Shown here: one piece after another, positions 7,714 to 15,879 of the stretch
Layout of the letters: every line of letters begins with the position of its first letter
Numbering within the stretch: the first letter of the stretch is position 1
DNA from: Fibrobacterota bacterium
GTDB taxonomy: Bacteria > Fibrobacterota > Fibrobacteria > UBA11236
Assembly (NCBI GenBank): GCA_028287505.1
Contig: JAQBPN010000067.1
Location: forward strand, 1-64,000
Direction: 5' to 3'
DNA length: 64,000 nucleotides
Notes under the pieces: model-generated
Told to the model about the DNA's origin: nothing
What the model saw: only the letters and a program-made list of their open reading frames with translations
The model's database searches: none
Program-made: the position numbers and the translations under genes

Positions 7714-10700
7714 TCAGAATACCGCCCTGGCTTCCGCCGTCATCTTCTGCACCAGCTTGTTGCCGCCCGGTTCCAGGCGGATCACGTAATCGAAATTCAG
7801 GTAGATGTTCTGGCCCACCTGGAAATTCGCGTTGGCCTCCGCCCGGTGCGTCAGGCCCTTTGCGAAGTCCCCGGTGGAATAGAAGCTGCCTTCTCCCTGG
7901 CCCCAGAAATAGATGAGGCCGTATTCCAAGAAGGCCCTGCCGTTGTAAAGGGAGGACTTTTCCAGCTTCAGGGCCGGCTTGACGCCCTGCAGATCGGTGA
8001 CTCCGGAGTAGGAGTTCCCTTTGATGGTGAGGTATTGCGCGCGCCCTTCCGCCATAAGCGTCCAGGGTAATTTGCGCGTTACCCTGGTCCCGTACACGTA
8101 GTTTTCGTTGCGGGTCTCGCCCGCGGAACCTCCCGTCGCGCCCTCCCGGAAACGGTTTTCATAGGACTGCTCCAGATAGTACTCCCAATCCTCCCCCACT
8201 TCCCGGCGGAAATCCCCCCGTTCGTTCCAGAGCCGCTCGCGGAATGCATAGATACCGGCCGCCCGGGAGTAGGAGCGGTCCACGTAGAGATTGGCGGCCT
8301 TGCCTCCCGCGGGCGATTTCCAATGGAGGGCCGGACTGTAGCGCGCGCGCCCGCTGCGCACCCGGTCGATCTGATCATCCGTGAGCAATGGCAGCAGGCC
8401 GGGATTGGCGCTGGTGTCCTGATTGTCCAAGGCCAGATCCAGGCTCAATTCGATGTCCGCCAAAATTCCCGAGACCGGAAAGGGGAATTTCGCCGGCGTC
8501 AATTGCAGATTGGAACTCCAGGAAAGATCCTGGTAGGGCCTGGACCCGATGGTGGTATCCCGCTTCAATCCGATCAGGACGAAATCGCCGCCCGTTTCCA
8601 CTTTGTTGTACGCGTTCAACACCGAGTCGTACACATAATCCCCGCGGCCCTTCAGCTCGCGGAAATCCTCCACCAGCGGGAACTCGGCGGTCTGGCTGAT
8701 GCGGTAGGAGGACGTCAATGCGTATCCCTTGCGCCGGTCCGACAATTGACTGTTCCATTCCGCCTGGTTGAAATCACTCTCTTCGGGAATGTTGGCATAC
8801 GTTCCCGTCCCGTCCAACCGCCATTGCCGGTGGTTACGGTAGGAATAGAACACGTCCGTATTCCAGGGGCCCAGTCCCGCTGCCGATACCTTCTGGCTCA
8901 CGCCCCAATCCCGCACCGAGTCCTGCAGCTCCGCCAACCGTCCGTCGAAATTCGCGCGTTGGGAAAGCGCGGAGAGTCCCGTGGTGAACGCCACCCTGCC
9001 CCAGAAGGGAACCGTCGTCAAGGCGAATTCCGGTTCCTGCTTTTCCGATCGGCTCAACATGCCCCCCGGCAGATCCGCCAACCATTCGTTCCGGATCCAA
9101 GTGAAGGAAGGCGAAACCCCGGCGGCCTCCCAATGCAGGCTTCCGTACTGGCGGTAATTGTCGCGGCGATCGGGCGAGCGCGCCAGCTTGGATTCCGTGG
9201 CCGTCTCGAAAAAGGTTTTCTCCCCGCCCAGATGCGCCGAGACCGCCGCGCGCCGGGATTGGCTTCCCTCCGCTGCGTTGGGATTGGCGGTATCGGCGGC
9301 CGCATCGGCGTCCGCGCGGCCCACCTCTCCGCCCAGGAGGAGACGGGAGAACGGCCGTTCCTCCAGCGTCAAACGGTTGGCCATGAAGCCGCGCTGGGCC
9401 ACGCGCGAATCCAGGTTCCAGGTCTCCAGGAATCCCCGCGGTTCAATCAGCTGTTTGAAGGATTCGTAATGGGCGGCCCGGAATTCGTGATCGAGGGTCA
9501 AATCCGTTTTCCCGAAACCTCCCGAACTTATCGGCTTGCCCAGGGTATGCGTCCCCAGGTAACGCGTGGAGAACCCGAGGTTGTCATTGTCATCCTTGTC
9601 CGAATACAGATTTCGATCGAGCTGGGAGAACAGCAACGCTCCGCGTCCGTCGTATCCGAAAAACTTCAGGGCCAGATCCGCGGCGGCGGCGGACTGGCGA
9701 TGCGGCATGGCGATGACGCGGCCGGAATCCACGTACAGCGAATCCCCCAGGCCCGCGAAGCGCCGTCTCAAGGTGGAATCCAGAACCAGGCTCAGCGGGT
9801 GATCCTTGTTTTCCAGTTCCGAGATGGCGCGCAAGGACCAGGTCAGCGCCCCGGAGCTGTCGCGGACCTCGCCCGCGGAAAGGCTGCGCTGGAAATCCTG
9901 TTCCGTATACTGGAATTCCGCCGAGAACAGATTCTCGCTGGTGACCACCATGGGCGAGAGGAAGTCCAAGCGGCCGTCGCTGTAATCGATGGTGTAGTCC
10001 TGGCCCCGTTTCAAGGGCGCGCCGTTCCGCCAGACCCGCTCGGTGCCCGCCAGCACCGTGATGAATTGCCTCCCGTCCCGGCCCCGCAGGTAATAACCGC
10101 GTTGCTTGCCGTCCACGCCGCGCAGGGTATCGCTCTGGTATTGCCCGTCGCTGAGGGACCAGGCTCCGTGGATCGCATATCCGTTCCGGAAATAGGCTCC
10201 GTCCACTCCCTGCACCTTGGCGGTGAAGCGGTCCTCCCCCGCCGCGCCGTAATCCATCAGGTAATTCCCCAAGGTATAGGAGTAATGGCTGCCGAACACT
10301 TTCATGTATTTGGTATCCACCTCCTTAAGGGTGGCGGTATTGCCTTCGGGCTGGATGGGGACGTTCTGATCGGAGAGCTGGCCTTCCACGAACACGTCCT
10401 CGGCCACCTGGCCGTTGAGGTTGATGAACAGGGACGCGTCCAGACCCAGTCCTCCCCCGCTGCCCACCGTGACCGCCATGGACTTGCTTCCGGAATAGTT
10501 CAGCCGATACTTGGAGTAGGCGGTATCTTCGGGCTGCAGAGTCAGATGCACACCGGCTTCCCACGCGCTGTCCAGGGACCCGCTCTTGAAGACGGGCACA
10601 TTGTCCATCCGGTACAGACCGAAGGCGGGATTGGCCATCAGGGGCGTGGAGGCGCGCTCCAGGCAAAGGCTTTCCCCGGGCAGCATGGACGCGGCCAGAA

Positions 10701-11010
10701 GCACGAGCGAATCCCCGGGAGCGATACGGTAATCCTGATCGATAAGCTGCGGCAGGCCGCCCCGGTAAACGCGCAGCCTCCGCGTCGAACCGAGTCCGCC
10801 TTCCGGCTGCAACGTATCCGGAGCGCGCCAAGCCGCGGCGGCATGGGATCGCGCTCCCGCCGAATCCGGCTCCGGTCGCGTTTTGGTTCCCAGCGAATCC
10901 GTTCCGGCGGCGGCGGGCGCCGTCCAGCACGTGCGCGTCCACAACCAGCCCGGTTCGACCGCGGCGGCAAGCGCGATCGGAGCCGCCAGGGCGAGGACCG
11001 ATAGCGTCAT
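7714..11010 (-). CDS. Very large outer-membrane beta-barrel protein with SprA-like motif
   Basis: The 1098-residue protein has a signal peptide and then long alternating, aromatic-rich beta strands up to a terminal Phe (TAEARAVF). Residues ~318-372 carry a recognisable motif: GTERVWRNGAPL, RGQDYTIDY, GRLDFLSPMVVTS, then EFQYTEQDF. This closely resembles the ERVYLNG...DYxIDYxxGxIxFLxP signature of SprA, the T9SS translocon barrel, and of related large Bacteroidota/Fibrobacterota barrels. SprA itself is about twice as long. It lies 7 bases after a lipoprotein gene and 14 bases before an Omp85 gene, a likely three-gene envelope operon. A role in secretion is inference; the barrel call is stronger. 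Confidence 0.8.
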   Translation of the reverse strand: MTLSVLALAAPIALAAAVEPGWLWTRTCWTAPAAAGTDSLGTKTRPEPDSAGARSHAAAAWRAPDTLQPEGGLGSTRRLRVYRGGLPQLIDQDYRIAPGDSLVLLAASMLPGESLCLERASTPLMANPAFGLYRMDNVPVFKSGSLDSAWEAGVHLTLQPEDTAYSKYRLNYSGSKSMAVTVGSGGGLGLDASLFINLNGQVAEDVFVEGQLSDQNVPIQPEGNTATLKEVDTKYMKVFGSHYSYTLGNYLMDYGAAGEDRFTAKVQGVDGAYFRNGYAIHGAWSLSDGQYQSDTLRGVDGKQRGYYLRGRDGRQFITVLAGTERVWRNGAPLKRGQDYTIDYSDGRLDFLSPMVVTSENLFSAEFQYTEQDFQRSLSAGEVRDSSGALTWSLRAISELENKDHPLSLVLDSTLRRRFAGLGDSLYVDSGRVIAMPHRQSAAAADLALKFFGYDGRGALLFSQLDRNLYSDKDDNDNLGFSTRYLGTHTLGKPISSGGFGKTDLTLDHEFRAAHYESFKQLIEPRGFLETWNLDSRVAQRGFMANRLTLEERPFSRLLLGGEVGRADADAAADTANPNAAEGSQSRRAAVSAHLGGEKTFFETATESKLARSPDRRDNYRQYGSLHWEAAGVSPSFTWIRNEWLADLPGGMLSRSEKQEPEFALTTVPFWGRVAFTTGLSALSQRANFDGRLAELQDSVRDWGVSQKVSAAGLGPWNTDVFYSYRNHRQWRLDGTGTYANIPEESDFNQAEWNSQLSDRRKGYALTSSYRISQTAEFPLVEDFRELKGRGDYVYDSVLNAYNKVETGGDFVLIGLKRDTTIGSRPYQDLSWSSNLQLTPAKFPFPVSGILADIELSLDLALDNQDTSANPGLLPLLTDDQIDRVRSGRARYSPALHWKSPAGGKAANLYVDRSYSRAAGIYAFRERLWNERGDFRREVGEDWEYYLEQSYENRFREGATGGSAGETRNENYVYGTRVTRKLPWTLMAEGRAQYLTIKGNSYSGVTDLQGVKPALKLEKSSLYNGRAFLEYGLIYFWGQGEGSFYSTGDFAKGLTHRAEANANFQVGQNIYLNFDYVIRLEPGGNKLVQKMTAEARAVF

Positions 11011-11017
11011 CGGGATG

Positions 11018-11923
11018 TTACCTGGGAAGCGCAGCGTCCGTTTCCGCGGGGCAGGTGGAAAGCAGGCCTTTATCCGGCTGGAAACAGACCGGCGGCCGCG
11101 AGCCGCAAGCGGCGCCGCCGTCCAGGATCAGCTTCCATTCCGAGGCATCCGCCGTCATGCCGGGGCGAAGGCCCGCGGTTCCGGAATCCCCGGGCCATGG
11201 CGCCACCGGATTGAAGTATTTATCGAAGCACACGCCCTTGCCGTTCTGGATGCAGCAAGGATCGCGGAAAAACGGTTCCCATAGGCAGGCTTCCAGGCCC
11301 ACCGGCAGGTGGACGGTATTCCGCAATCGCCAATCGCCCTGGTCTCCGGCGCTTCTCAGTTCCGCATATTGCCAGACCTTGCCTTCGCCCAGATCCAGGA
11401 AAGAGAACTGCCCGTCGCGCGTCCAGAACACTTCGAAGCGATCCAGGTTGCGTTCGCGGATTTCCGCGGGCAGGGGGAAGCTGGACAGGAACTGCGCGCT
11501 GGTATCGTAGAGGTTGAGCCGCTTGCCCGCGCGATCGAGAAGGAAGAAATTTCCGCTGGGCCCCCAGACGGCCAACATCGGAGAGAACGGTTGGCTGGGG
11601 GAAGGCAATGCGAGCCAATGGGACGCGTCGCCCCAATTTCCCGCCAGGGTATCCAAAACACGGCACAAGCCCAGGGAATCCGCCGGCCCCCGGGACAGGG
11701 TCCATTTCTGATAGCGGGACTGGGAGAAATCGAAAACGAACAGGTTCCGTCCCGAAGGGAGGATCGCGTCCACGCGGGGGGTCCCGGCGGCGGCGGGAGA
11801 TTTGCCGGGCGCCGACGCGCAACCGATCAATACCATCGTCGCCAGTACCGTCATCGCGCTGCAAAGCGTTGCCATTCTCATTCGCACCTGCGGCTCTGGG
11901 GCCGGTCGCATCATTGTGGCCAT
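11018..11923 (-). CDS. Lipoprotein, possible beta-propeller, first gene of the barrel operon
   Basis: The ~301-residue product has a lipobox VLIGC about 35 residues from the chosen start, so it should be lipid-anchored. The mature part repeats short beta segments such as RNLFVFDFSQSRYQKW, GNFFLLDRAGKRLNLYD and GQFSFLDLGEGKVWQY, spaced like propeller blades. The C-terminal third has several Cys (DPCCIQNGKGVCFD, CPAE), suggesting disulphides. ATG 11923 is preceded by GGGAG at good spacing; ATG 11881 (MRMATLCSAM) gives a shorter signal. It lies 7 bases before the 1098-residue barrel gene. The function is unknown; a periplasmic or surface partner of the barrel is a fair guess. Confidence 0.8.
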   Translation of the reverse strand: MATMMRPAPEPQVRMRMATLCSAMTVLATMVLIGCASAPGKSPAAAGTPRVDAILPSGRNLFVFDFSQSRYQKWTLSRGPADSLGLCRVLDTLAGNWGDASHWLALPSPSQPFSPMLAVWGPSGNFFLLDRAGKRLNLYDTSAQFLSSFPLPAEIRERNLDRFEVFWTRDGQFSFLDLGEGKVWQYAELRSAGDQGDWRLRNTVHLPVGLEACLWEPFFRDPCCIQNGKGVCFDKYFNPVAPWPGDSGTAGLRPGMTADASEWKLILDGGAACGSRPPVCFQPDKGLLSTCPAETDAALPR

Positions 11924-12023
11924 TCCGCCATCTCCCGGGCAAGCCTTATAACCCTTATGATTGCGGCCCTCATTGCGCGTCTTGTCCGCAGGTCGCCCGC
12001 ATCGCCGCCGAAGCGCGTTCACC

Positions 12024-12065
12024 TTGCGCAGAGCCCCTTGCGCGACCTGCGCAAAGGCTTGCGCA
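12024..12065. promoter_or_regulatory. Four TTGCGCA-like heptamers upstream of the ECF sigma gene
   Basis: Within 42 bases lie TTGCGCA, TTGCGCG, CTGCGCA and TTGCGCA, spaced about 10-14 bases apart, in the 231-bp divergent gap between the lipoprotein operon and the sigma factor gene. The TGCGCA hexamer is itself palindromic. Roughly helical spacing suggests a multi-site operator serving one or both directions, but GC-rich sequence makes chance a real alternative. Confidence 0.3.
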
Positions 12066-12154
12066 CACCCCGCGGGAAACCTCGAAATTTTCCCCTAGTC
12101 GGCACAAAAAGGGCCTTTTTCACCATGGCACGTCCGTTGCTTTAACTGGTAATC

Positions 12155-12781
12155 ATGATGAACACAACGCTGCCGAACCAGACTGAATCCAAGACCCTCG
12201 AAACCGCAAACAAGACCCTGGGCCATGACGCCTTCCGGAACATGTACGAGTTGTACTTCCAGCTCGTCCATCGTGTGTGCTACCGATATACTAAAAACAG
12301 GGAAGAAGCGGACGACCTGGCCCAGGAGATCTTCCTCAAGGTCCATGGCAGCTTCGCGGGCTTCGAAGGCAACTCCCAGCCCTCCACCTGGCTCTATCGC
12401 GTGGCCACGAACCATTGCCTGGATCATCTGCGTTGGAAGAAGCGCCAGACCGATTTGCTCGCGGGCTACGGAGACGACCTCGCTTTCAGCCGCGCCCCCG
12501 AAACCTCTCCGGACAACCCCGCCAAGCGGCTTTTCCGCCGCCTGCTGGAGACCATGGACGCCTCCAACCGTCAAGTCGTGTTCCTCCGCTTTGAAGTGGG
12601 CCTGACCCACGAAGAGATCGCCGAGATTTGCGGCGTGTCCCGGGTGGCCATCACCAAACGCCTGGCGAAATTCCAGTCCAAGGTGGCCCTGCTCAAGACC
12701 GAGCTGGGCGATTCCCTGGAAGAAATCCACTGCGAAGCCGGCTCCCCCCGCCTCACCGCCGAAAATTGCGACGACGCATAA
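12155..12781 (+). CDS. RNA polymerase sigma factor, ECF (sigma-70 group 4)
   Basis: The 208-residue protein has the two-domain ECF layout. Region 2 at ~30-100 contains YRYTKNREEADDLAQEIFLKVH and STWLYRVATNHCLDHLRWKKR. Region 4 at ~140-195 contains the helix-turn-helix GLTHEEIAEICGVSRVAITKRLAKFQSKV. It directs RNA polymerase to a dedicated promoter set. No anti-sigma gene is adjacent; the divergent lipoprotein-barrel-Omp85 operon is a candidate target. The first ~20 residues are polar and not conserved, so a start at the second Met is also possible. The C-terminal ~15 residues after region 4 are short and unremarkable. Confidence 0.93.
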   Translation: MMNTTLPNQTESKTLETANKTLGHDAFRNMYELYFQLVHRVCYRYTKNREEADDLAQEIFLKVHGSFAGFEGNSQPSTWLYRVATNHCLDHLRWKKRQTDLLAGYGDDLAFSRAPETSPDNPAKRLFRRLLETMDASNRQVVFLRFEVGLTHEEIAEICGVSRVAITKRLAKFQSKVALLKTELGDSLEEIHCEAGSPRLTAENCDDA

Positions 12782-12832
12782 ACCGGAAAAGGCGAGGAGC
12801 GAACCGGAAAGTCACAAGACCAAAAAAACAGG

Positions 12833-12935
12833 GAGCACGGAGTAGGCCCGGCAAACTCCAGATCGACGAGCCACTAAACTTATAAAAGCGAGAAGCGTGG
12901 AGTTTGCCCCGCAAACTCCTTAGCGACGAGCCACT
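12833..12935. repeat. Intergenic repeat array A (two units, 60-bp period)
   Basis: Two units of the dispersed repeat lie between the sigma factor and the NtrC-type gene. Both end in CGACGAGCCACT (at 12864-12875 and 12924-12935), exactly 60 bases apart. The second has a clean hairpin core, GGAGTTTGC (12899-12907) with GCAAACTCC (12911-12919). The first unit is degenerate in the left half of the core. The gap of 222 bases between these genes contains little else. Confidence 0.8.
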
Positions 12936-13003
12936 CTCGGACATGGCCCCGGCCCCATAACAGGGGTTACCCGCGCCAGGGGCCATGCTCCGCAGGAGGA
13001 ACC

Positions 13004-14359
13004 CTAGGCGATTCCGAATTCCTTGATCTTGTACAGCAGCGAGCGCCGGCTGATCCCCAGGGATTCCGCGGTCTGGGTCTTGTTCCAGCGGTTGAGATCC
13101 AGGGCCTTCATGATTTCTTCCCGTTCCACGGCCTGCTTCTTGTCCTTGATGGCCGTGCCGGTCTTCTGCCCCGAGGGCGCCGAACCGCCGTCGAAAGCGA
13201 AGGACAGGCCGTCCCCGGAAGCCAGCACCACCGCCCGTTCGATGGCATTGGCCAACTCGCGCACGTTGCCGGGCCACCCGTAACCCTGGAGTTCCCTTTC
13301 GTTCTCCGCGGAAAGCGCATAGCGGTTTCCGTAGCGTTCGTTGTAATAGGCCAGGAAGTTCCGGGCCAGGATGAGCACGTCCCCTTCGCGGTCCCGCAGG
13401 GGAGGAAGGTCGATGGGAATGATGTTGAGGCGGTAGTAGAGGTCCTCGCGGAAGCGGCCGGATTTGATCTCTTCCTTGAGATTGCGGTTGGTGGCGGCGA
13501 TGAGCCGGAAGTCCACCTTTTGCGTGCGGGTGGAGCCTACGGGTTCCACCGTGCGCTCCTGGATGACGCGCAGGAGCTTGACCTGCATCAGCAGGGGCAT
13601 CTCGCCGATTTCATCCAGGAAGATGGTGCCGCCGTCGGCCAAGGCGAACTTGCCGGGCTTGGAGGCGATGGCTCCCGTGAAGGCGCCCTTTTCATGGCCG
13701 AACAATTCACTCTCGATCAGGTTTTCCGGGATGGCGCCGCAATTGACCGCGATCATGGGTTTGTCCGCGCGGCGGCTGAGATTGTGGATGGCGCGGGCCA
13801 GCACTTCCTTGCCGGTTCCGCTTTCGCCGCACAAAAGCACGGTGGTGTCCCCGGCGGATGCCTTGCGTGCCTTTTCCAGGCAGGCCATGAAAGGGGGGCT
13901 CCTGCCGACGATACCTTCCAACACGTTGCGGACGGGACCGGCCGCCGCGGAAGCCAGAACGGGCTCGGCGGAACCGTTGCGCTCGCGCAGCAGGCGGCGG
14001 GCGATTTGGCGCACGGCTTCGTTTTCGAAAGGCTTGGTGAGGAAATCGGAGGCGCCGTAGCGCAGGGCCTTCACGGCCGTGTCCATGGTGCCGTGAGCCG
14101 TGATCATCAGGAACTTGATCGAGGGCTGCTCGGTCTTCACCTTGTTCAGGAACTCCAGGCCGTTCATGCCCGGCATCTGGACATCGCAGATGATCACGTC
14201 GAGGTTTTCCTCGCGGACCAGATCGAGCGCCTCTTCCGCCGACCCGGCGTCGTGGACGGAAAGGGCCATCGGTTCCAGGGTGGCTTTCAGGATCTCGCGG
14301 ATATGCTCTTCGTCGTCTACGATGAGAAAGCGTCCGCGCACGGATTCGGTCTGGCTCAA
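13004..14359 (-). CDS. NtrC-family sigma-54-dependent response regulator
   Basis: The 451 residues comprise a receiver domain (1-125; phospho-acceptor Asp59 in DVIICDVQMPG, Lys109 in LTKPFE), an AAA+ domain (~145-385; Walker A GESGTGKE, GAFTGA loop, Walker B-type GTIFLDEIGEMP, and an R-finger region REDLYYRLN) and a Fis-type HTH at the C-terminus (NKTQTAESLGISRRSLLYKIKEFGI). It activates sigma-54 promoters when phosphorylated, and the intact GAFTGA supports that. The TTG start overlaps the kinase stop codon (TTGA), so the kinase is the cognate partner. A sigma-54 gene is not in this window. Confidence 0.96.
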   Translation of the reverse strand: MSQTESVRGRFLIVDDEEHIREILKATLEPMALSVHDAGSAEEALDLVREENLDVIICDVQMPGMNGLEFLNKVKTEQPSIKFLMITAHGTMDTAVKALRYGASDFLTKPFENEAVRQIARRLLRERNGSAEPVLASAAAGPVRNVLEGIVGRSPPFMACLEKARKASAGDTTVLLCGESGTGKEVLARAIHNLSRRADKPMIAVNCGAIPENLIESELFGHEKGAFTGAIASKPGKFALADGGTIFLDEIGEMPLLMQVKLLRVIQERTVEPVGSTRTQKVDFRLIAATNRNLKEEIKSGRFREDLYYRLNIIPIDLPPLRDREGDVLILARNFLAYYNERYGNRYALSAENERELQGYGWPGNVRELANAIERAVVLASGDGLSFAFDGGSAPSGQKTGTAIKDKKQAVEREEIMKALDLNRWNKTQTAESLGISRRSLLYKIKEFGIA

Positions 14360-15696
14360 GCGGTGGTCTCTCCGGGGTTGCCGGGTTTCAGCGACAGCAC
14401 GAATCGGGCTCCGGGCTGCTTCGGCTCAAAATATAAATCACCGCCCATTTCCCGGGCGATTTTCCTGGAGATGGCCAGGCCCAGTCCCGTGCCTTTTGAG
14501 GAAGTCGTGAAGAAAGGATCGAAGACGCGCTCCCGGTTCTCTTCGGGAATCCCCTCTCCGTCGTCCTCGATGATCACTTCGGCGAGTCCGCCTTTTCCCC
14601 GCACGGAGATGTCGACGGCCTTGCCCGCGTCCTGGTAGCGACGGGCATTCTGGTAGAGATTGAGCATCACCTGCCGCAATCCCTCCTGATCGGCATGGAT
14701 GGGAGCGTATTCGCAATCGGACAGGTAGCGGATCTTGCCCTCGCCGGCGACGGAGGCCTGCTCGCGGCAAAAACCGGAAACCGCCTCCACCAGATCGAAA
14801 TCGGACATGCGGGTGCGGAACGGCCGGGAAAACTGGAGGAACTGATGGACCACGCCGTTGAGGCGCACGGAATCCTTGAGGATCATGTCGATGAACTTGG
14901 CGCTCCCCTTGCCTTCTTCCTTCAGGATCTGGGCGGCGCCGTAGATGCCTTCCAGGGGGTTCTTGATTTCGTGGGCCACGTTGGCGGCGATGGCGGCGCG
15001 TTCCTTGGCCTTCAAGGCGGCCTCCCCTTCCCGCACGCGCACGTTCACCAGGCGCTTGACGTTGTAGACCAGGAAGTAGATGAGGAAGGTGAAGACGATC
15101 AGATAGAGGAAGTTGAATCCGATGTAGCTGGCGCTGATCTTCCCGGAGTTGGCATGCTCCAGGCCGGTGCCGAACTGGATGGGGAAATTGGCATACAGAT
15201 AGACGCACAGGATCAGGTAGCAGATCACGGCGGCCGCGCCGCTGTAGACGGCCAGGTGCAGGCGATACCGCAAGGCTGCCAATCCCAGGCAGCAGAAATA
15301 GTTGTAGAAGGTCGGGATCTTCAGGGCATAGGCGTAGCCGGCGCCGTGCGCGCAGAGAACCAGTATGGCGGTGATGACGACCATGTCGACGGTGGTCGAG
15401 AGGTATTTGAAACCCTTCCGGTATGGATGCCGGAGCAGATACCATTGGTAGCCCATGCACCAGGCCAGCCAGAATCCGCCGCAGCCCAGATTGGCCACGT
15501 TGGACCAGTAGAGATTCCCGGGCGCATGCGCCATGGTGGCGATCACCCAGATCAGGACGTATACGGTCCGGATGATGTTGGAGGACCGTTCGGCCTTGGC
15601 TTCCACCTGGAACCAGATGTTCTGCCGCCGCTCGGCGGGATTGGGTCGGGTCAGGACATGGACGCCGCGGAGAAACAACTCCCTGACGGCGTTCAA
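14356..15696 (-). CDS. Membrane sensor histidine kinase, NtrB-like partner of the adjacent regulator
   Basis: About 446 residues. The N-terminal half has about six hydrophobic helices, ending near YLIVFTFLIYFLVYN. Then come the dimerisation/phosphoacceptor motif VAHEIKNPLEGIYGAAQIL (His in HEIKNP) and an HATPase domain with N (LNLYQNARR), G1 (DDGEGIP), F (FDPFFTTS) and G2 (GTGLGLAI) boxes. The signal is unknown; the membrane module is of the polytopic type. The frame stays open upstream through the 60-bp repeat array, but those codons are repeat DNA. I place the start at the TTG at 15696, which has AGGA about 10 bases before it; a TTG at 15678 is the alternative. It lies downstream of smc. 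Confidence 0.88.
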   Translation of the reverse strand: MNAVRELFLRGVHVLTRPNPAERRQNIWFQVEAKAERSSNIIRTVYVLIWVIATMAHAPGNLYWSNVANLGCGGFWLAWCMGYQWYLLRHPYRKGFKYLSTTVDMVVITAILVLCAHGAGYAYALKIPTFYNYFCCLGLAALRYRLHLAVYSGAAAVICYLILCVYLYANFPIQFGTGLEHANSGKISASYIGFNFLYLIVFTFLIYFLVYNVKRLVNVRVREGEAALKAKERAAIAANVAHEIKNPLEGIYGAAQILKEEGKGSAKFIDMILKDSVRLNGVVHQFLQFSRPFRTRMSDFDLVEAVSGFCREQASVAGEGKIRYLSDCEYAPIHADQEGLRQVMLNLYQNARRYQDAGKAVDISVRGKGGLAEVIIEDDGEGIPEENRERVFDPFFTTSSKGTGLGLAISRKIAREMGGDLYFEPKQPGARFVLSLKPGNPGETTA

Positions 15697-15711
15697 GGGA
15701 GGCCAATCCTG

Positions 15712-15879
15712 CAAGGAAGCGTGGAGTTCGCAAGGCGAACCCCGGAGCGCCAAGCCACCAGACTTTTGAAAGCGAGGAGCGTGGAGTTCGCGAAGCGAAC
15801 TCCGGAGCGACGAGCCACCGGACTTATACAAGCGAGGAGCGTAGAGTTTGCTGTGCAAACTCTGGAGCGACGAGCCACT
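15712..15879. repeat. Intergenic repeat array B (three units, exact 60-bp period)
   Basis: Three head-to-tail units lie between smc and the kinase gene and touch the smc stop codon. Each contains GCGAGGAGCGT(G/A), a 9-bp hairpin and GGAGCG(A/C)CGAGCCAC-like sequence. In unit 2 the hairpin is GGAGTTCGC (15783-15791) with GCGAACTCC (15795-15803). In unit 3 it is AGAGTTTGC (15843-15851) with GCAAACTCT (15855-15863). The paired changes keep the stem intact, which argues for selection on structure. Sixty bases equals 20 codons, so the array stays open in the kinase frame, giving a spurious 20-residue repeat peptide. Confidence 0.9.

Noticed and set aside
15712-15879. CRISPR-like array
   Set aside because: Units are 60 bp with no distinct spacers; the whole unit is repeated, and no cas genes are near.
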